From: Clostridium sp. UBA2485
GTDB taxonomy: Bacteria > Bacillota > Clostridia > Clostridiales > Clostridiaceae
NCBI RefSeq assembly: GCF_002341865.1
Contig: NZ_DDOV01000020.1
Coordinates: forward strand, 46,056-110,055
Direction of reading: 5' to 3'
Length of the DNA stretch: 64,000 nucleotides
The notes under the pieces were generated by a model. It did not search any database, was not told the DNA's origin, and saw nothing but the letters and a program-made list of their open reading frames with translations. The position numbers were made by a program, and so were the translations under genes. The stretch's first letter is position 1. Every line of letters starts with the position of its first letter. Of this stretch, positions 10,138-18,778 are shown piece after piece.

Positions 10138-10641
10138 ATGAGTAAATTTAATGACGCAATTACGGAGTTAAACAATAGGATCTATGATCCGAATAATCTA
10201 GTAGTCACGAATCTACATGAAGAAAAACAAAATTCAGAATATGCTGGCGGCACATTTCAATTGAACCACAGAACAATCCGATTCAGAATGTCTAAAGTTA
10301 CTCCTAATAAAGTCGGGCAATTTGTTTCTTTTTGGGAGAAAGATGAAAATATGAAAAATCAAGCATTTCCCTATGAATCAGCACCTGACTTATTAGTTAT
10401 CACTTGTATTACGGATAATAAACTAGGACAATTCGTTTTTCCTAAAGAAATACTTCTAAAAAAGAAAATATTGAGAACCTGTTTACAAAAAGGCAAGATG
10501 GCAATGAGAGTTTATCCTATTTGGGATATTACAATCAGTAATCAAGCTATAAAGACTCAAAAGTGGCAACTTCCATATTTTATTGATTTAAGCAATTCAG
10601 AAGAATTACCTATAGATAAATTAACAAATTTATATTCATAG
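10138..10641 (+). CDS. mepB: MepB family protein
   Basis: A 167-residue protein matching the MepB family (first named from the Staphylococcus mepRAB operon): an early E-Y-A-G-G-TF block, then FRMSKVTPNKVGQFV and FWEKDE, then VFPKEILLKK and RVYPIWD. Biochemical function is unknown. GAGGAGG lies 7 bp before the ATG. It stands alone here, without mepR or mepA, inside the decayed accessory region, so it was probably carried in as a single gene. Confidence 0.8.
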   Translation: MSKFNDAITELNNRIYDPNNLVVTNLHEEKQNSEYAGGTFQLNHRTIRFRMSKVTPNKVGQFVSFWEKDENMKNQAFPYESAPDLLVITCITDNKLGQFVFPKEILLKKKILRTCLQKGKMAMRVYPIWDITISNQAIKTQKWQLPYFIDLSNSEELPIDKLTNLYS

Positions 10642-10697
10642 TTTTTATAAATAGATTGGATTATATATTGCGCAATTTAATGATATAATGTAATTTA

Positions 10698-10737
10698 AAG
10701 GTAGTTCTTAACTTAGGTCAGGAACTACCTTCTTTTT
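10698..10737 (+). terminator. Intrinsic terminator downstream of mepB
   Basis: AAGGTAGTTC pairs with GAACTACCTT around a 11-base loop, then CTTTTTATTT. It stands 57 bp after the mepB stop; the promoter-like TATAAT at 10685 suggests a very short transcript in between cannot be excluded. Confidence 0.8.
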
Positions 10738-10843
10738 ATTTGGAAAAATTCAAACATATTATATTTATTTAAAAAAATTACAATTATTTATTTAATAATG
10801 TAAAATGGTCAATGACATAATTAAACTAATAGGGGGATATGAG

Positions 10844-11281
10844 ATGAAGAGTTTAAAAAGAATAACAAAAGGAATATTATTAATGGTCGCATTTTCATTA
10901 ATGCTAGTTGGGTGTAGCTCTAATAAAATTCCAGATGGAGTAAGAGAAGAATTTTGGGAATTGGCAAAAATAAATTATAAAATGCTTGATAATTACATGA
11001 ATTGCAAAACGTATGATGAATATAATGAAGTTAGTAAGACATATGATGAAAATAAAGATACCTTTGATAAGTTTATAAAAATGAGAGATGAAAGTTCTGT
11101 AGAAGGGAAGATAAAAGAAACTTGTGGTGAAGTTTTCCTTTTGAATATGGATTATTATATAGTTATACAAGAATACGGAAAAGGTGATAAGGTAAGTGAC
11201 GAAGATAAAGCTAAAATAAAGGAAATAAAAGAAGAATATAAAAACAATCTAAAAGAATTAAAAAAAAGAAATCAAAGTTGA
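10844..11281 (+). CDS. Small lipoprotein, unknown function
   Basis: About 145 residues. The N-terminus is a classical lipoprotein signal (MKSLKRITKGILLMVAFSLM then LVGC), so the mature protein would be lipid-anchored to the outer face of the membrane by its cysteine. The rest is a charged, mostly helical segment with no family I recognise. AGGGGG 8 bp upstream supports this start over the open ATG at 10805. It is followed by a weak terminator and then a relic CRISPR locus. Confidence 0.75.
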   Translation: MKSLKRITKGILLMVAFSLMLVGCSSNKIPDGVREEFWELAKINYKMLDNYMNCKTYDEYNEVSKTYDENKDTFDKFIKMRDESSVEGKIKETCGEVFLLNMDYYIVIQEYGKGDKVSDEDKAKIKEIKEEYKNNLKELKKRNQS

Positions 11282-11298
11282 TATATTAAAATAACAAG

Positions 11299-11333
11299 AG
11301 TAGTCTCTAGAAATGGAGACTATTTTCTACTTT
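11299..11333 (+). terminator. Probable terminator of the lipoprotein gene
   Basis: TAGTCTC pairs with GAGACTA, followed by a T-rich tract interrupted by C. Confidence 0.55.
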
Positions 11334-11380
11334 ATAAAAGGAAAATTTAAATAGTTGTAGAATAAGTAAGGCAAAGATTA

Positions 11381-11517
11381 TTTTACCAACCATATTTAAA
11401 ATTAAAACCTTATTAAGTCATTGAAAATTCAAAGGTTGATAAGAGTTTATTTGTTAAATTTTAAGAAACACAAAACGGCTGGGAAAATTTCTAATAAAGA
11501 ATGGCTTGATTGCAGTG
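11381..11517 (+). promoter_or_regulatory. CRISPR leader, locus 1, relic with deleted promoter
   Basis: TTTTACCAACC at 11381-11391 and GGCTGGGAAAA at 11478-11488 are the outer inverted repeat of the common leader, now imperfect. The distance from the right arm to the first repeat is 40 bp, against 82 bp in all six other leaders. The missing 42 bp include the TATAAT box. The conserved tail AATGGCTTGATTGCAGTG is present. Confidence 0.8.
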
Positions 11518-11680
11518 GTTGAACCTTAACATGAGATGTATTTAAATCCTAAACTTGAACATTCTAACAGTTTTTCTGTATTACGTTTAACCTTAACATA
11601 GGATGTATTTAAATATTATAGAATATACTTCTCGGCTTACATCCATTCTCGTCGAACCTTAACATATTAATGTTATAAAC
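11518..11680 (+). CRISPR. CRISPR mini-array 1 (two repeats plus a degenerate end)
   Basis: Repeats at 11518-11547 (GTTGAACCTTAACAT..., GAG variant) and 11585-11614 (one base changed, GTTTAACC), then a degenerate third copy from 11651. Spacers are 37 and 36 bp. The leader lacks its promoter, so the array is probably silent. It is followed at once by the IS element at 11700. Confidence 0.88.
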
Positions 11681-11699
11681 AAAAAGGATTATTAGGAAT

Positions 11700-13146
11700 T
11701 GTGAAATGGACTCTATGAAGTGGACAGTAAAAAAAGACTGTTTTTTCATAGGGTATTTTATCGTAAAATTAAACTTAAAGAAAGGTGTGGAATTTATGAG
11801 TAAGAAAACTTTTTCTGATATAGAAATCAAAAAACTTTCAAAGAACAAATATGTTAAATCAGTAAGCGAACGTGGGATAACTTATACTGATGATTTTAAG
11901 GTTCATTTTATTTCAGAAAACAAATTAGGAAAATCCCCTGCGAGATTTTCAGCGAAGCTGGCTTTGATATAGACATTATTGGGGAAAATCGAATTTATAA
12001 TGCTGGTAAAAGGTGGCGAAAGGCCTTCAAAGAGAACGGTGCTCTAGGATTACGAAATACTCGTAAATTTAACAGTGGTCGCCCATTATCGAGAGAGCTA
12101 ACGCTTGAAGAAATTGTAGTAAAGCAACAAGCAGAGATTGAATATTGGAAAGCTGAGGCTAATATGCTAAAAAAGCTAGAGCTGAGCGAAAGGCAGGTGA
12201 GAAAAAATAAGTTACAACCTGCTCTTATTTTCGAGCTTATAAAATCTACAGTTGATACTCTAAAAGCTAATAGAATGGCATCGCATTTATGTGAGATTGC
12301 TAACGTTTCTACTTATGGATACTATAATCATTTAAATTCTAGAGATACTCGTCAGAGTAAGGAAGAACATGATTTAAAGCCTAAAGAAGTTATTGTTAAG
12401 GCTATTAAGTACAAGAATAAACCTAAAGGCTCTCGCCAAGTTAAAATGATTGTTGAAAATGTATTTGGAATTATTATGAATAGAAAATGTATTCAAAGGA
12501 TTATGAGAAAGTATGGAGTGAAATGCAAAGTTAGAAAGGCAAATCCATATAGAAGAATGATGAAGGCCACTAGAGAGCATACTGTTAACTTAATCGTGAA
12601 TTTAAACAAGAAGTGGCAGGTAAGGCGCTTTTAACAGATATCACGTATCTCCTGTACGAATGGTAACATGGCATATCTATCCACCATTAAAGACTCTTGT
12701 AGTAAGAAATACTTGCTCATAAGCTTTCTAATAGCTTAAAACTTGATATAGCACTTGATACGATAGATATCTTAATGAAAAATAATAAGAAGATACTTCA
12801 TCCAGAAGCATTTATTCGTTCAGACCAAGGTGTTCATTATACTAACCCAAAATTCCAAGAACTTCTTAAGAAAAATAAGTTAGATCAGTCAATGTCTAGA
12901 CGTGGTAACTGTTGGGAAAATGCTCCGCAGGAATCGTTTTTTGCTCATCTTAAAGATGAAATAGATTATAAAAGCTGTGAGTGCTTCGAAGAATTGGAAT
13001 TTATGATAGATGAATATATGTATTATTATAATAATGAAAGAGGTCAATGGAATCTTAAAAAGCAGACTCCTGTAAAGTACAGAAATCTGCTTCTAGTTTC
13101 CTAGTCTTTTTTAATTTGTCCTTGACAAGGGGTCCACTTTATTGTA
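11700..13146 (+). mobile_element. IS3-family (IS150-type) insertion sequence, inactive
   Basis: Ends are related inverted sequences: TGTGAAATGGAC at the left and, reading inward on the other strand, TACAATAAAGTGGACC at the right. It sits inside a terminator-like sequence: GGATTATTAGGAATT on the left and CTAGTAATTCTTTTT on the right are continuous in the homologous terminator at 33213-33257, which gives the empty site. The transposase reading frame is broken in several places. Confidence 0.82.
11796..13104 (+). pseudogene. IS150-type transposase (OrfA/OrfB), multiply frameshifted
   Basis: Starts with an HTH-type OrfA (MSKKTFSDIEIKKLSKNKYV) that loses frame near 11950, where the continuing sequence reads IFSEAGFDIDIIGENRIYN in another frame. 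OrfB pieces follow: an HTH-like segment, KGSRQVKMIVENVFG, a lost stretch at 12630-12770, then the DDE integrase end with HPEAFIRSDQGVHYTNPKF and SRRGNCWENAPQESFFAHLK. A programmed shift between OrfA and OrfB is normal for this family, but the further stops and shift show that the gene is dead. Confidence 0.88.
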
Positions 13147-13370
13147 CCTAGTAATTCTTTTTAATTTACTAAATTATCAATGAAAAACTTAAAAGCTATA
13201 AAATTATTAACATAAAATAGAATAATAATAATTAGAGTAGCAAAATAAAATTTATCACCGTTTTGTTACCTAATTAAGTATTAAAAAGTATATTAAAATA
13301 TTTATCTGTGATTATAAGTCATGGAGAGTATATTTTAATATTAAAAATATGCTTTGATATTACTTTTTTT

Positions 13371-13464
13371 GAATACAGGACTTGGTTTATAGACTTCCTC
13401 ATATCATTTAAAACATTGGGTTTATGACTTAGTGTTTTAAGTTTTATCATTCTAAAAGTTAGAT
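13371..13464. repeat. Degenerate copy of rnpB 3' end and terminator (candidate att, copy 2)
   Basis: GAATACAGGACTTGGTTTAT, then the terminator-like GGTTTATGACTTAGTGTTTT, then CATTCTAAAAGTTAGAT. Compare 9093-9197. The flanks of the core differ, so only the 3' end of rnpB is repeated, not the gene. The surrounding region 13147-13795 holds no intact gene, only stop-ridden phage-like fragments. Confidence 0.65.
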
Positions 13465-13642
13465 ATATTAAAAATTAAAGTTTATGATGGGGAAAGAGGA
13501 ATAGTATGCATGAGATATATCTTTAAAAGAATAAATGTAACACTAATAGTATCTGGAAATAAAAACTTTAGTAAGTAAAGGCATATTAAAAGGATTTTAA
13601 AGAGCATCTGGTAAATACTTATACTTTCTTAGTAAAGGCAGG

Positions 13643-13671
13643 ATTCTGGAATATATAGAATATTCCAGAAT
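13643..13671. repeat. 12-bp perfect inverted repeat
   Basis: ATTCTGGAATAT and ATATTCCAGAAT with a 5-bp centre, in the phage-remnant region. It could be an operator or a hairpin; no context decides. Confidence 0.5.
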
Positions 13672-13795
13672 ATTATCAAATATTCATAGCAGGATATTTA
13701 ACTACTCAGGAAAAAATTAGCACAAATTTAAAGTGTACGATAATGGATCATAGAGGTCTTTTTATTGCATATTTTTATGAAAAGAGAAGTGCAAT

Positions 13796-14059
13796 ATGCT
13801 AAAAATAGTTAAAGGTGCTTTTTTAAGATTAACGACTGTAAAGTAGATAGCTCTAACAGGTGGAGTTCTGGTTGCATTAATTGTAGCTATAAATTATTTA
13901 GTTGGAGAATTTGATATTATATTTCAAACACTCTTAATATTGGTATTATCGAATTATATATTAGGAGTTATAACTGTCAAAGTCAATAAGGAATTAAATT
14001 CACAGAAGGGAACAGTGGAACTTGTTAAAAATAGGAACTTATCAATTCTGTATTCATAA
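13796..14059 (+). pseudogene. Phage holin remnant with an in-frame stop
   Basis: An 88-codon frame from ATG with one TAG at codon 17. The rest reads like a phage-type (holin_4/toxin-secretion) holin: LTGGVLVALIVAINYLVGEF, IIFQTLLILVLSNYILGVIT and then a charged KVNKELNSQKG tail. Together with the endolysin fragment at 9.4 kb it marks a lysis cassette of a former prophage. Confidence 0.72.
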
Positions 14060-14106
14060 ACTGTATTAGGATTATTTTGGTATTATCAAAGACAAGGAGA
14101 AAATTT

Positions 14107-14991
14107 ATGTGGACTTCTAATTATATTAATGAAGATTTTCGTGCACAAGCACCTGGTTCGGTTCCTCTCTATCGCTATTATAATAATGAGAATATCGATC
14201 ATTTTTATACTACAGATTTTAATGAATTAAAAGGAGGCAAAGATGATTATATACTTGAAGGAATTCAATGCTATGTATATCTAAATCAAATCCAAGATAC
14301 TGTCCCTCTTTATCGTTATTATAATAATAAAAATGCTGATCATTTTTATACTACAGATTTTGGTGAACTTGGATATGGTAAAAATGGCTATACGCTTGAA
14401 GGAATTCAATGCTATGTATATCCCGATCAAATACAAGGTACAGTCCCTCTCTATCGCTATTATAACAATGACAATACCGACCATTTCTATACTACAAACT
14501 TTAATGAACTTGGATATGGTAAAAATGGTTATACGTTTGAAGGAATTCAATGTTATGTATATCCTCAAATGCAAGATACAGCACCTCTCTATCGCTATTA
14601 TAATAATGAAGATATCGATCATTTTTATACTACAGATTTTAATGAATTAAAAGGAGGCAAAGATGATTATACACTTGAAGGAATTCAATGCTATGTATAT
14701 CTAAATCAAATGCAAGGTACCGTTCCTCTTTATCGTTATTACAATAATAAAAATGTTGACCATTTTTATACTACAAACTTTAATGAACTTGGATATGGTA
14801 AAAATGGCTATACGCTTGAAGGAATTCAATGCTATGTATATCCTAATCAAATACAAGATACAGTACCTCTTTATCGCTATTATAATAATGACAATACCGA
14901 CCATTTCTATACTACAAACTTCAATGAACTTGGATATGGTAGCGGAAGATATATATTTGAAGGGATTCAATGCTTTGTTTTCCCTACGTAG
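14107..14991 (+). CDS. Tandem-repeat protein of DUF5648 type (six repeats)
   Basis: Six copies of a roughly 47-residue unit, each with PLYRYYNN, DHFYTT, an EL-x-G-x-G turn and EGIQCYVY. This is the DUF5648 repeat, found in extracellular bacterial proteins; no enzymatic function is known. Units 1-3 and 4-6 match pairwise (units 1 and 4 share KGGKDDY), so a three-unit block was duplicated. No signal peptide is visible. I chose the ATG 7 bp after AAGGAG; the open TTG at 14077 lies upstream of that site. It lies next to the holin remnant and may be a phage-carried extra gene. Confidence 0.85.
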   Translation: MWTSNYINEDFRAQAPGSVPLYRYYNNENIDHFYTTDFNELKGGKDDYILEGIQCYVYLNQIQDTVPLYRYYNNKNADHFYTTDFGELGYGKNGYTLEGIQCYVYPDQIQGTVPLYRYYNNDNTDHFYTTNFNELGYGKNGYTFEGIQCYVYPQMQDTAPLYRYYNNEDIDHFYTTDFNELKGGKDDYTLEGIQCYVYLNQMQGTVPLYRYYNNKNVDHFYTTNFNELGYGKNGYTLEGIQCYVYPNQIQDTVPLYRYYNNDNTDHFYTTNFNELGYGSGRYIFEGIQCFVFPT

Positions 14992-15066
14992 ATACTAACT
15001 TAAAATTATACTATTTGCTAGTGCATACTTAGTATATAAAATAAATCAATACATCTAAAGTCCTGG

Positions 15067-15118
15067 TCTGTGCCAGGGCTTTTTAGAACCACAGGTATAA
15101 CCTGTGGTTCTAAAAAGC
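15067..15118 (+). terminator. Two adjacent hairpins after the DUF5648 gene
   Basis: CCTGGTCTGTGCCAGG followed by GCTTTTTAG, then AGAACCACAGG pairing with CCTGTGGTTCT. The first is a plausible terminator; the second resembles the subterminal hairpins of IS200/IS605 elements and may mark the left end of the neighbouring IS. Confidence 0.6.
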
Positions 15119-15119
15119 T

Positions 15120-15805
15120 TCTAGCTATGAGTAAAAAAAAATCCTCCTTTAGTAAAATAAGTATTAGGTTTGCCGACCAATACTTGAAATACAAGGGAGG
15201 AGTTCATAATCAACAATAACAGTTTAGCACATAGCAAGTGGAATTGTAAATATCACATAGTGTTTGCACCTAAGTATAGGAGATAAACAATATATGGAAA
15301 GATAAAAGTTGATATTGGAGTAATATTGAGAAAGTTATGTGAGCATAGGGGTGTAGAAATAATAGAAGCAAATGCATGCAAGGATCATATACACATGTTA
15401 GTTAGTATTCCACATAAATTAAGTGTAGCTCAATTTATGTGATACTTAAAAGGAAAAAATTCTCTTATGATTTTTGATAGACATGCTAATCTAAAATATA
15501 AGTATGGAAATAGACAATTTTGGTGTAAGGGATATTATGTTGATACGGTTGGGCGTAATAAAAAAGTAATTGAAGAATATATAAAAAATCAAATACAAGA
15601 AGATATAGCATATGAGCAATTAAGTTTAAAAGAATATATTGACCCGTTTACGGGTGAGCCAGTAAAGAAGAGCAGGTAGAATAAACCCCTTTAGGGGTAG
15701 TTAGTAAAAATCTGCGGTTGGCAAATCATTCGATGTGCAAGCAGCACGGTCAGTAATATGCTCTTATAGGGCTAAAGCAAACCACCCGTTTTACGGGTGG
15801 TTCTG
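15120..15805 (+). mobile_element. IS200/IS605-type element, inactive
   Basis: Holds a broken Y1 transposase gene and a right-end hairpin (ACCACCCG pairing with CGGGTGGT at 15781-15801). At 15142-15202 a long imperfect stem pairs CTCCTTTAGTA and AAGTATT with AATACTT and TACAAGGGAG; it hides the AGGGAGG site of tnpA, the known IS200 way of holding translation down. Exact ends are uncertain because these elements lack terminal inverted repeats. Confidence 0.8.
15206..15679 (+). pseudogene. tnpA: IS200-type Y1 transposase TnpA, broken
   Basis: Reads NNNSLAHSKWNCKYHIVFA then PKYRR and a stop, continues through the HUH motif (KDHIHMLVSIPHKLS), hits a second stop (TGA after QFM), and ends with FWCKGYYVDTVGRNK, which holds the catalytic tyrosine region. 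The start position is ATA, not ATG. Two in-frame stops and the lost start make it inactive, although the active-site residues remain. Confidence 0.88.
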
Positions 15806-15806
15806 A

Positions 15807-15842
15807 TTTTACTATTCTTATGCCAGTCTAAAAGTTAAATAT
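15807..15842. repeat. Partial third copy of the rnpB-flank sequence
   Basis: ATTTTACTATTCTTATGCCA followed by GTCTAAAAGTTAAAT, matching 9163-9197. It overlaps the stop codon of the integrase remnant on the minus strand, so it may be the integrase-side part of the attachment region. Confidence 0.6.
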
Positions 15843-15947
15843 CTTTACTGCTTCATTAGTAGCTTTTTTCTGAATATCTTCAGTAATATAACTATATTAT
15901 AGTTATATCTTTATGATCTAACCTAGTTTGAACAACTTTAAATCTAT
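15828..15947 (-). pseudogene. Tyrosine recombinase (phage integrase) C-terminal remnant
   Basis: On the minus strand the sequence reads RFKVVQTRLDHKDITI, then after a frame break YITEDIQKKATNEAVK ending IFNF and a stop. This is the end of a phage-type tyrosine integrase (the VQxRLGHxxI... block and the H-x-TE-x-MQKKA tail). The catalytic tyrosine region is damaged at the frame break. Its position against the third copy of the rnpB flank is what one expects of an integrase next to its att site. Confidence 0.68.
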
Positions 15948-16045
15948 ACCTTGGGATAATGATACTAAAAGGAAAAGATAGCTATTGAAGAGTAGACTCT
16001 TAAATACAATGTTGTTATAATATAGTAAATAAGGAGGCAATTATA

Positions 16046-17140
16046 ATGAAAGTAAAAATGAGAAAAATATTGGTTTTTTTAGTCATCACTATTCTTATTA
16101 TTACACCAGTTTCTGCATTTGCAAGTACAAATAAAAAAGATATAAAGGTAACATTTAATAAAACCAACGTTAAAGTCAATGGGGTTAGTTTTAATGACAA
16201 CAGAATGTTATATAACAATAAAATATATCTGCCAATAAATAGTATTGCTAAGCTATTTAATATGAATGTTTACTATTATGAAAAAACTAAGACAACATAT
16301 ATAGGGCAGGTACCTGCTGGAGAAGTTCCTAAAAATGTTATTGATTCTTGGAAAAATATCAAGCAGACGGATAAAACTACAAAAGAAATACTTATTTCGA
16401 AAGATTTAGCCAATATTAATGCTACTTTCAATAGTGGTAGTATTAAAATTCATGGAAAAAAAATGAATACTAATAATATTCTTTACAATAATAATACTTT
16501 TATATCATTACAAGAGGTATGTGAAATACTGGGAACTAATTGCAACTATTATGAGCCAACTTCAACAACATATGTAGGAATGATTCCTCAAAATGAAGTT
16601 CCATATGATGTATATAAAAAATGGTTTCCATATAAAAAGGAAAAATTACAATCAAAACCTGCAACGGGAGAAATGGCAGGGTGGAAAAAACTTATAGGAC
16701 ATGAATATGAAAGTATCGCTGATATTTACTATAAGCTAGATGGAAGTATTTTAAACGTAGAGTTAAAAGATATAAGAAAAGCTGATTTAAATAAAATTGT
16801 AGAATGGACAAATGATGATGGGATAAAAATACGTAATAGAGTAGGAGATATATACTCACTATTTAGATATTCTAATCAATATACAACAAAGTGGTTTAGA
16901 AATAAGTTTGGTAAGCTTTATGAGGATTGGATACTTGTGAGCACTATAAAAGCTGAAAACATAGTATCAGATTACTTACAAGAGACAGGACAAATTCCAA
17001 AACAAGATAATATAACATTAACTCCAGATGCTGAATATGAAATTATAGAGCCTGAGGAAGAGAAAATCAGTGCTGAAGAAGTAATAAGGAATATAGAAAA
17101 TTATACGAAAACTCAATCAGAATATAAAGTAAAAAATTAA
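16046..17140 (+). CDS. Secreted stalk-domain (copper amine oxidase N-terminal-like) protein
   Basis: 364 residues. A signal peptide (KILVFLVITILIITPVSAFA) is followed by two copies of a stalk-type domain, each ending in a YYE...TTYIG/VG-x-P motif (residues about 35-95 and 130-190). The remainder has no family I recognise. Such domains occur in many clostridial secreted wall proteins. AAGGAGG lies 10 bp before the ATG. Followed by a terminator of the same type as after the next two genes. Confidence 0.75.
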   Translation: MKVKMRKILVFLVITILIITPVSAFASTNKKDIKVTFNKTNVKVNGVSFNDNRMLYNNKIYLPINSIAKLFNMNVYYYEKTKTTYIGQVPAGEVPKNVIDSWKNIKQTDKTTKEILISKDLANINATFNSGSIKIHGKKMNTNNILYNNNTFISLQEVCEILGTNCNYYEPTSTTYVGMIPQNEVPYDVYKKWFPYKKEKLQSKPATGEMAGWKKLIGHEYESIADIYYKLDGSILNVELKDIRKADLNKIVEWTNDDGIKIRNRVGDIYSLFRYSNQYTTKWFRNKFGKLYEDWILVSTIKAENIVSDYLQETGQIPKQDNITLTPDAEYEIIEPEEEKISAEEVIRNIENYTKTQSEYKVKN

Positions 17141-17162
17141 GTTAGAAATGTATTTTAATAAT

Positions 17163-17190
17163 AAAAGCACTTACATTAGTAAGTGTTTTT
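17163..17190 (+). terminator. Terminator of the stalk-domain gene
   Basis: CACTTAC / GTAAGTG stem with ATTA loop and five Ts. Nearly the same hairpin follows the next two genes (18062, 18751). The sequence 17191-17435 holds a decayed stretch resembling 18091-18200 but no gene. Confidence 0.88.
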
Positions 17191-17435
17191 ATTATATGTA
17201 AAAGTGAGGTGATGGTAAGGTTAGTTATGCTAACTAAGTTCCCATAGATTTAAAATTCTATCTAACGTTCTTAGAGATATACTTAGAAATGAAACGGTAT
17301 ATATGCTTCAATAGATTTGCATGAAGAAAAAGAGAAAACTATTTGAAATAAAGCAAAAAGATAAAGGAAATGCTTGTTTAATAAGTTATGCTTTGCTATT
17401 ATAGAAATGAAATATTGGCAATAAAGGAGAGACAT

Positions 17436-18047
17436 ATGAAAAAAATAGCAAGTATATTACTTATCATTACATTACTTTTTACAGTCAGTGCTTGTAAGCA
17501 AAAAACAGATTTAGAACCTCAAAAAAATAATGAGGTAGTAGAAGATAATAATAGTAAAAAAGAGGAAGATACTAAAAAAGAAGATGTTAAAAAAGACAAG
17601 AGTTCAGAAATAAAAGAAATCAAAAAAGGTGAAGTAGTTAGTGTAGATGATTATTGTGAATTAACAATTGAGGATACTAAGTTTGATAAAATAATAAGTC
17701 CACCGAATGCAAAAGGTGTTTATTCTTACTATGAGGCTGAAGGTGAAGGGAAAACACTTTTTGAATCTGTTATAAATATAAAGAATCTCCTACCAGATGA
17801 GAAAATGGCAGATGAATTTTTATCAGTTAAAATTCTTTATAATAAATATGAATATGGTACATTTTCAACAATAGAATATGATGATGGATCAGATTTTACT
17901 TATACTAATATAACATCAATAGAACCATTAGCAAATGGAATACTTCACTTTCTAGCGACAGTGCCTGAAAGTATGGAGAGCGATAATAAACCTTTAGCAA
18001 TTATCATAAAAGCTAATAACCAAGAGTTTAAATATAATATTAGATAA
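17436..18047 (+). CDS. Lipoprotein, unknown function
   Basis: About 203 residues with a lipoprotein signal (MKKIASILLIITLLFTVSAC, lipobox VSAC), a Lys/Glu-rich linker, then a beta-rich domain that resembles DUF4352-like or other extracytoplasmic folds but is not clearly assigned. The start follows AAAGGAG by 7 bp; an earlier open start at 17388 would destroy the signal. It would be anchored outside the membrane. Lies in the accessory region with its own terminator. Confidence 0.75.
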   Translation: MKKIASILLIITLLFTVSACKQKTDLEPQKNNEVVEDNNSKKEEDTKKEDVKKDKSSEIKEIKKGEVVSVDDYCELTIEDTKFDKIISPPNAKGVYSYYEAEGEGKTLFESVINIKNLLPDEKMADEFLSVKILYNKYEYGTFSTIEYDDGSDFTYTNITSIEPLANGILHFLATVPESMESDNKPLAIIIKANNQEFKYNIR

Positions 18048-18061
18048 AAGTAATACATAAT

Positions 18062-18090
18062 AAAAACACTTACATTGGTAGGTGTTTTTA
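18062..18090 (+). terminator. Terminator of the lipoprotein gene
   Basis: ACACTTAC / GTAGGTGT stem, loop ATTG, T-run. Second member of the three-copy hairpin set. Confidence 0.85.
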
Positions 18091-18280
18091 TTATGTGTAA
18101 AGGTAAGGTGGTAGGGAGACAATGTATGCTCACCATACCACCTATAGACTTAAAAACTTTCCTAGTACACTTGCTAAAATATCTAAAGAAGAAAGAGAAG
18201 ATAATATTGAATAATATGTCACTTTCTGCTAAAATTAAAATAATAAAGAAAAAATTGGTATATATGGGGGATTTATATTA

Positions 18281-18745
18281 ATGACTAAATATTGTTCAAA
18301 CTGTGGAGAGAAAATAAAGGACAACGCTAAATTTTGTGAGAAATGTGGTAATGATTTTAGTAAAGATAACATTGCACAAAAAAGTAGAAAGCCTAGAAAA
18401 AAACGAGGATGCTTAATGTCTATCTTAATTTTTATTATACTAGGGATAGGAACAGTATTCTTTGCTGCTATGCAGAATGATTCAATACAAAAATCTGTTT
18501 CTGGTGTTTCTGATAATAGTGAATATATAACATTAGAGGAATACAATAATATAGAAACAGGAATGACATATGAAGAAGTAGCAGAAATTGTAGGAAGCAA
18601 AGGTACTGTTTCATCACAAGTTGAAATGAATGGTATAAATAACACAATAATTACATGGTATGGAAATGGAGTAGCTGGATCAAATGCTAATGTAACATTC
18701 ATTAATAACGAAGTACAAGGGAAAGCACAAGTTGGATTAAAATAA
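18281..18745 (+). CDS. Zinc-ribbon membrane protein with DUF3862/SmpA-like domain
   Basis: 154 residues. N-terminal zinc ribbon (YCSNCGEKI... FCEKCGN), one transmembrane helix (LMSILIFIILGIGTVFFAAM, about residues 46-66), then an extracellular beta-lactamase-inhibitor-like/SmpA-type domain with LEEYNNIETGMTYEEVAEIV. The ribbon would be cytoplasmic and the last domain outside. Function is unknown. GGGGG 10 bp upstream of ATG. Followed by the third copy of the CACTTAC-type terminator. Confidence 0.8.
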   Translation: MTKYCSNCGEKIKDNAKFCEKCGNDFSKDNIAQKSRKPRKKRGCLMSILIFIILGIGTVFFAAMQNDSIQKSVSGVSDNSEYITLEEYNNIETGMTYEEVAEIVGSKGTVSSQVEMNGINNTIITWYGNGVAGSNANVTFINNEVQGKAQVGLK

Positions 18746-18750
18746 TTTTA

Positions 18751-18777
18751 AAGTACTTACATTTGTAAGTGCTTTTA
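18751..18777 (+). terminator. Terminator of the zinc-ribbon gene
   Basis: AAGTACTTAC / GTAAGTGCTT with an ATTT loop and a T-run. Confidence 0.85.
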
Positions 18778-18778
18778 T

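Noticed and set aside
18075..18281. 68-residue frame between the lipoprotein and zinc-ribbon genes
   Set aside because: It begins in the terminator and covers a decayed tail repeated after two other genes; kept only as a remark.
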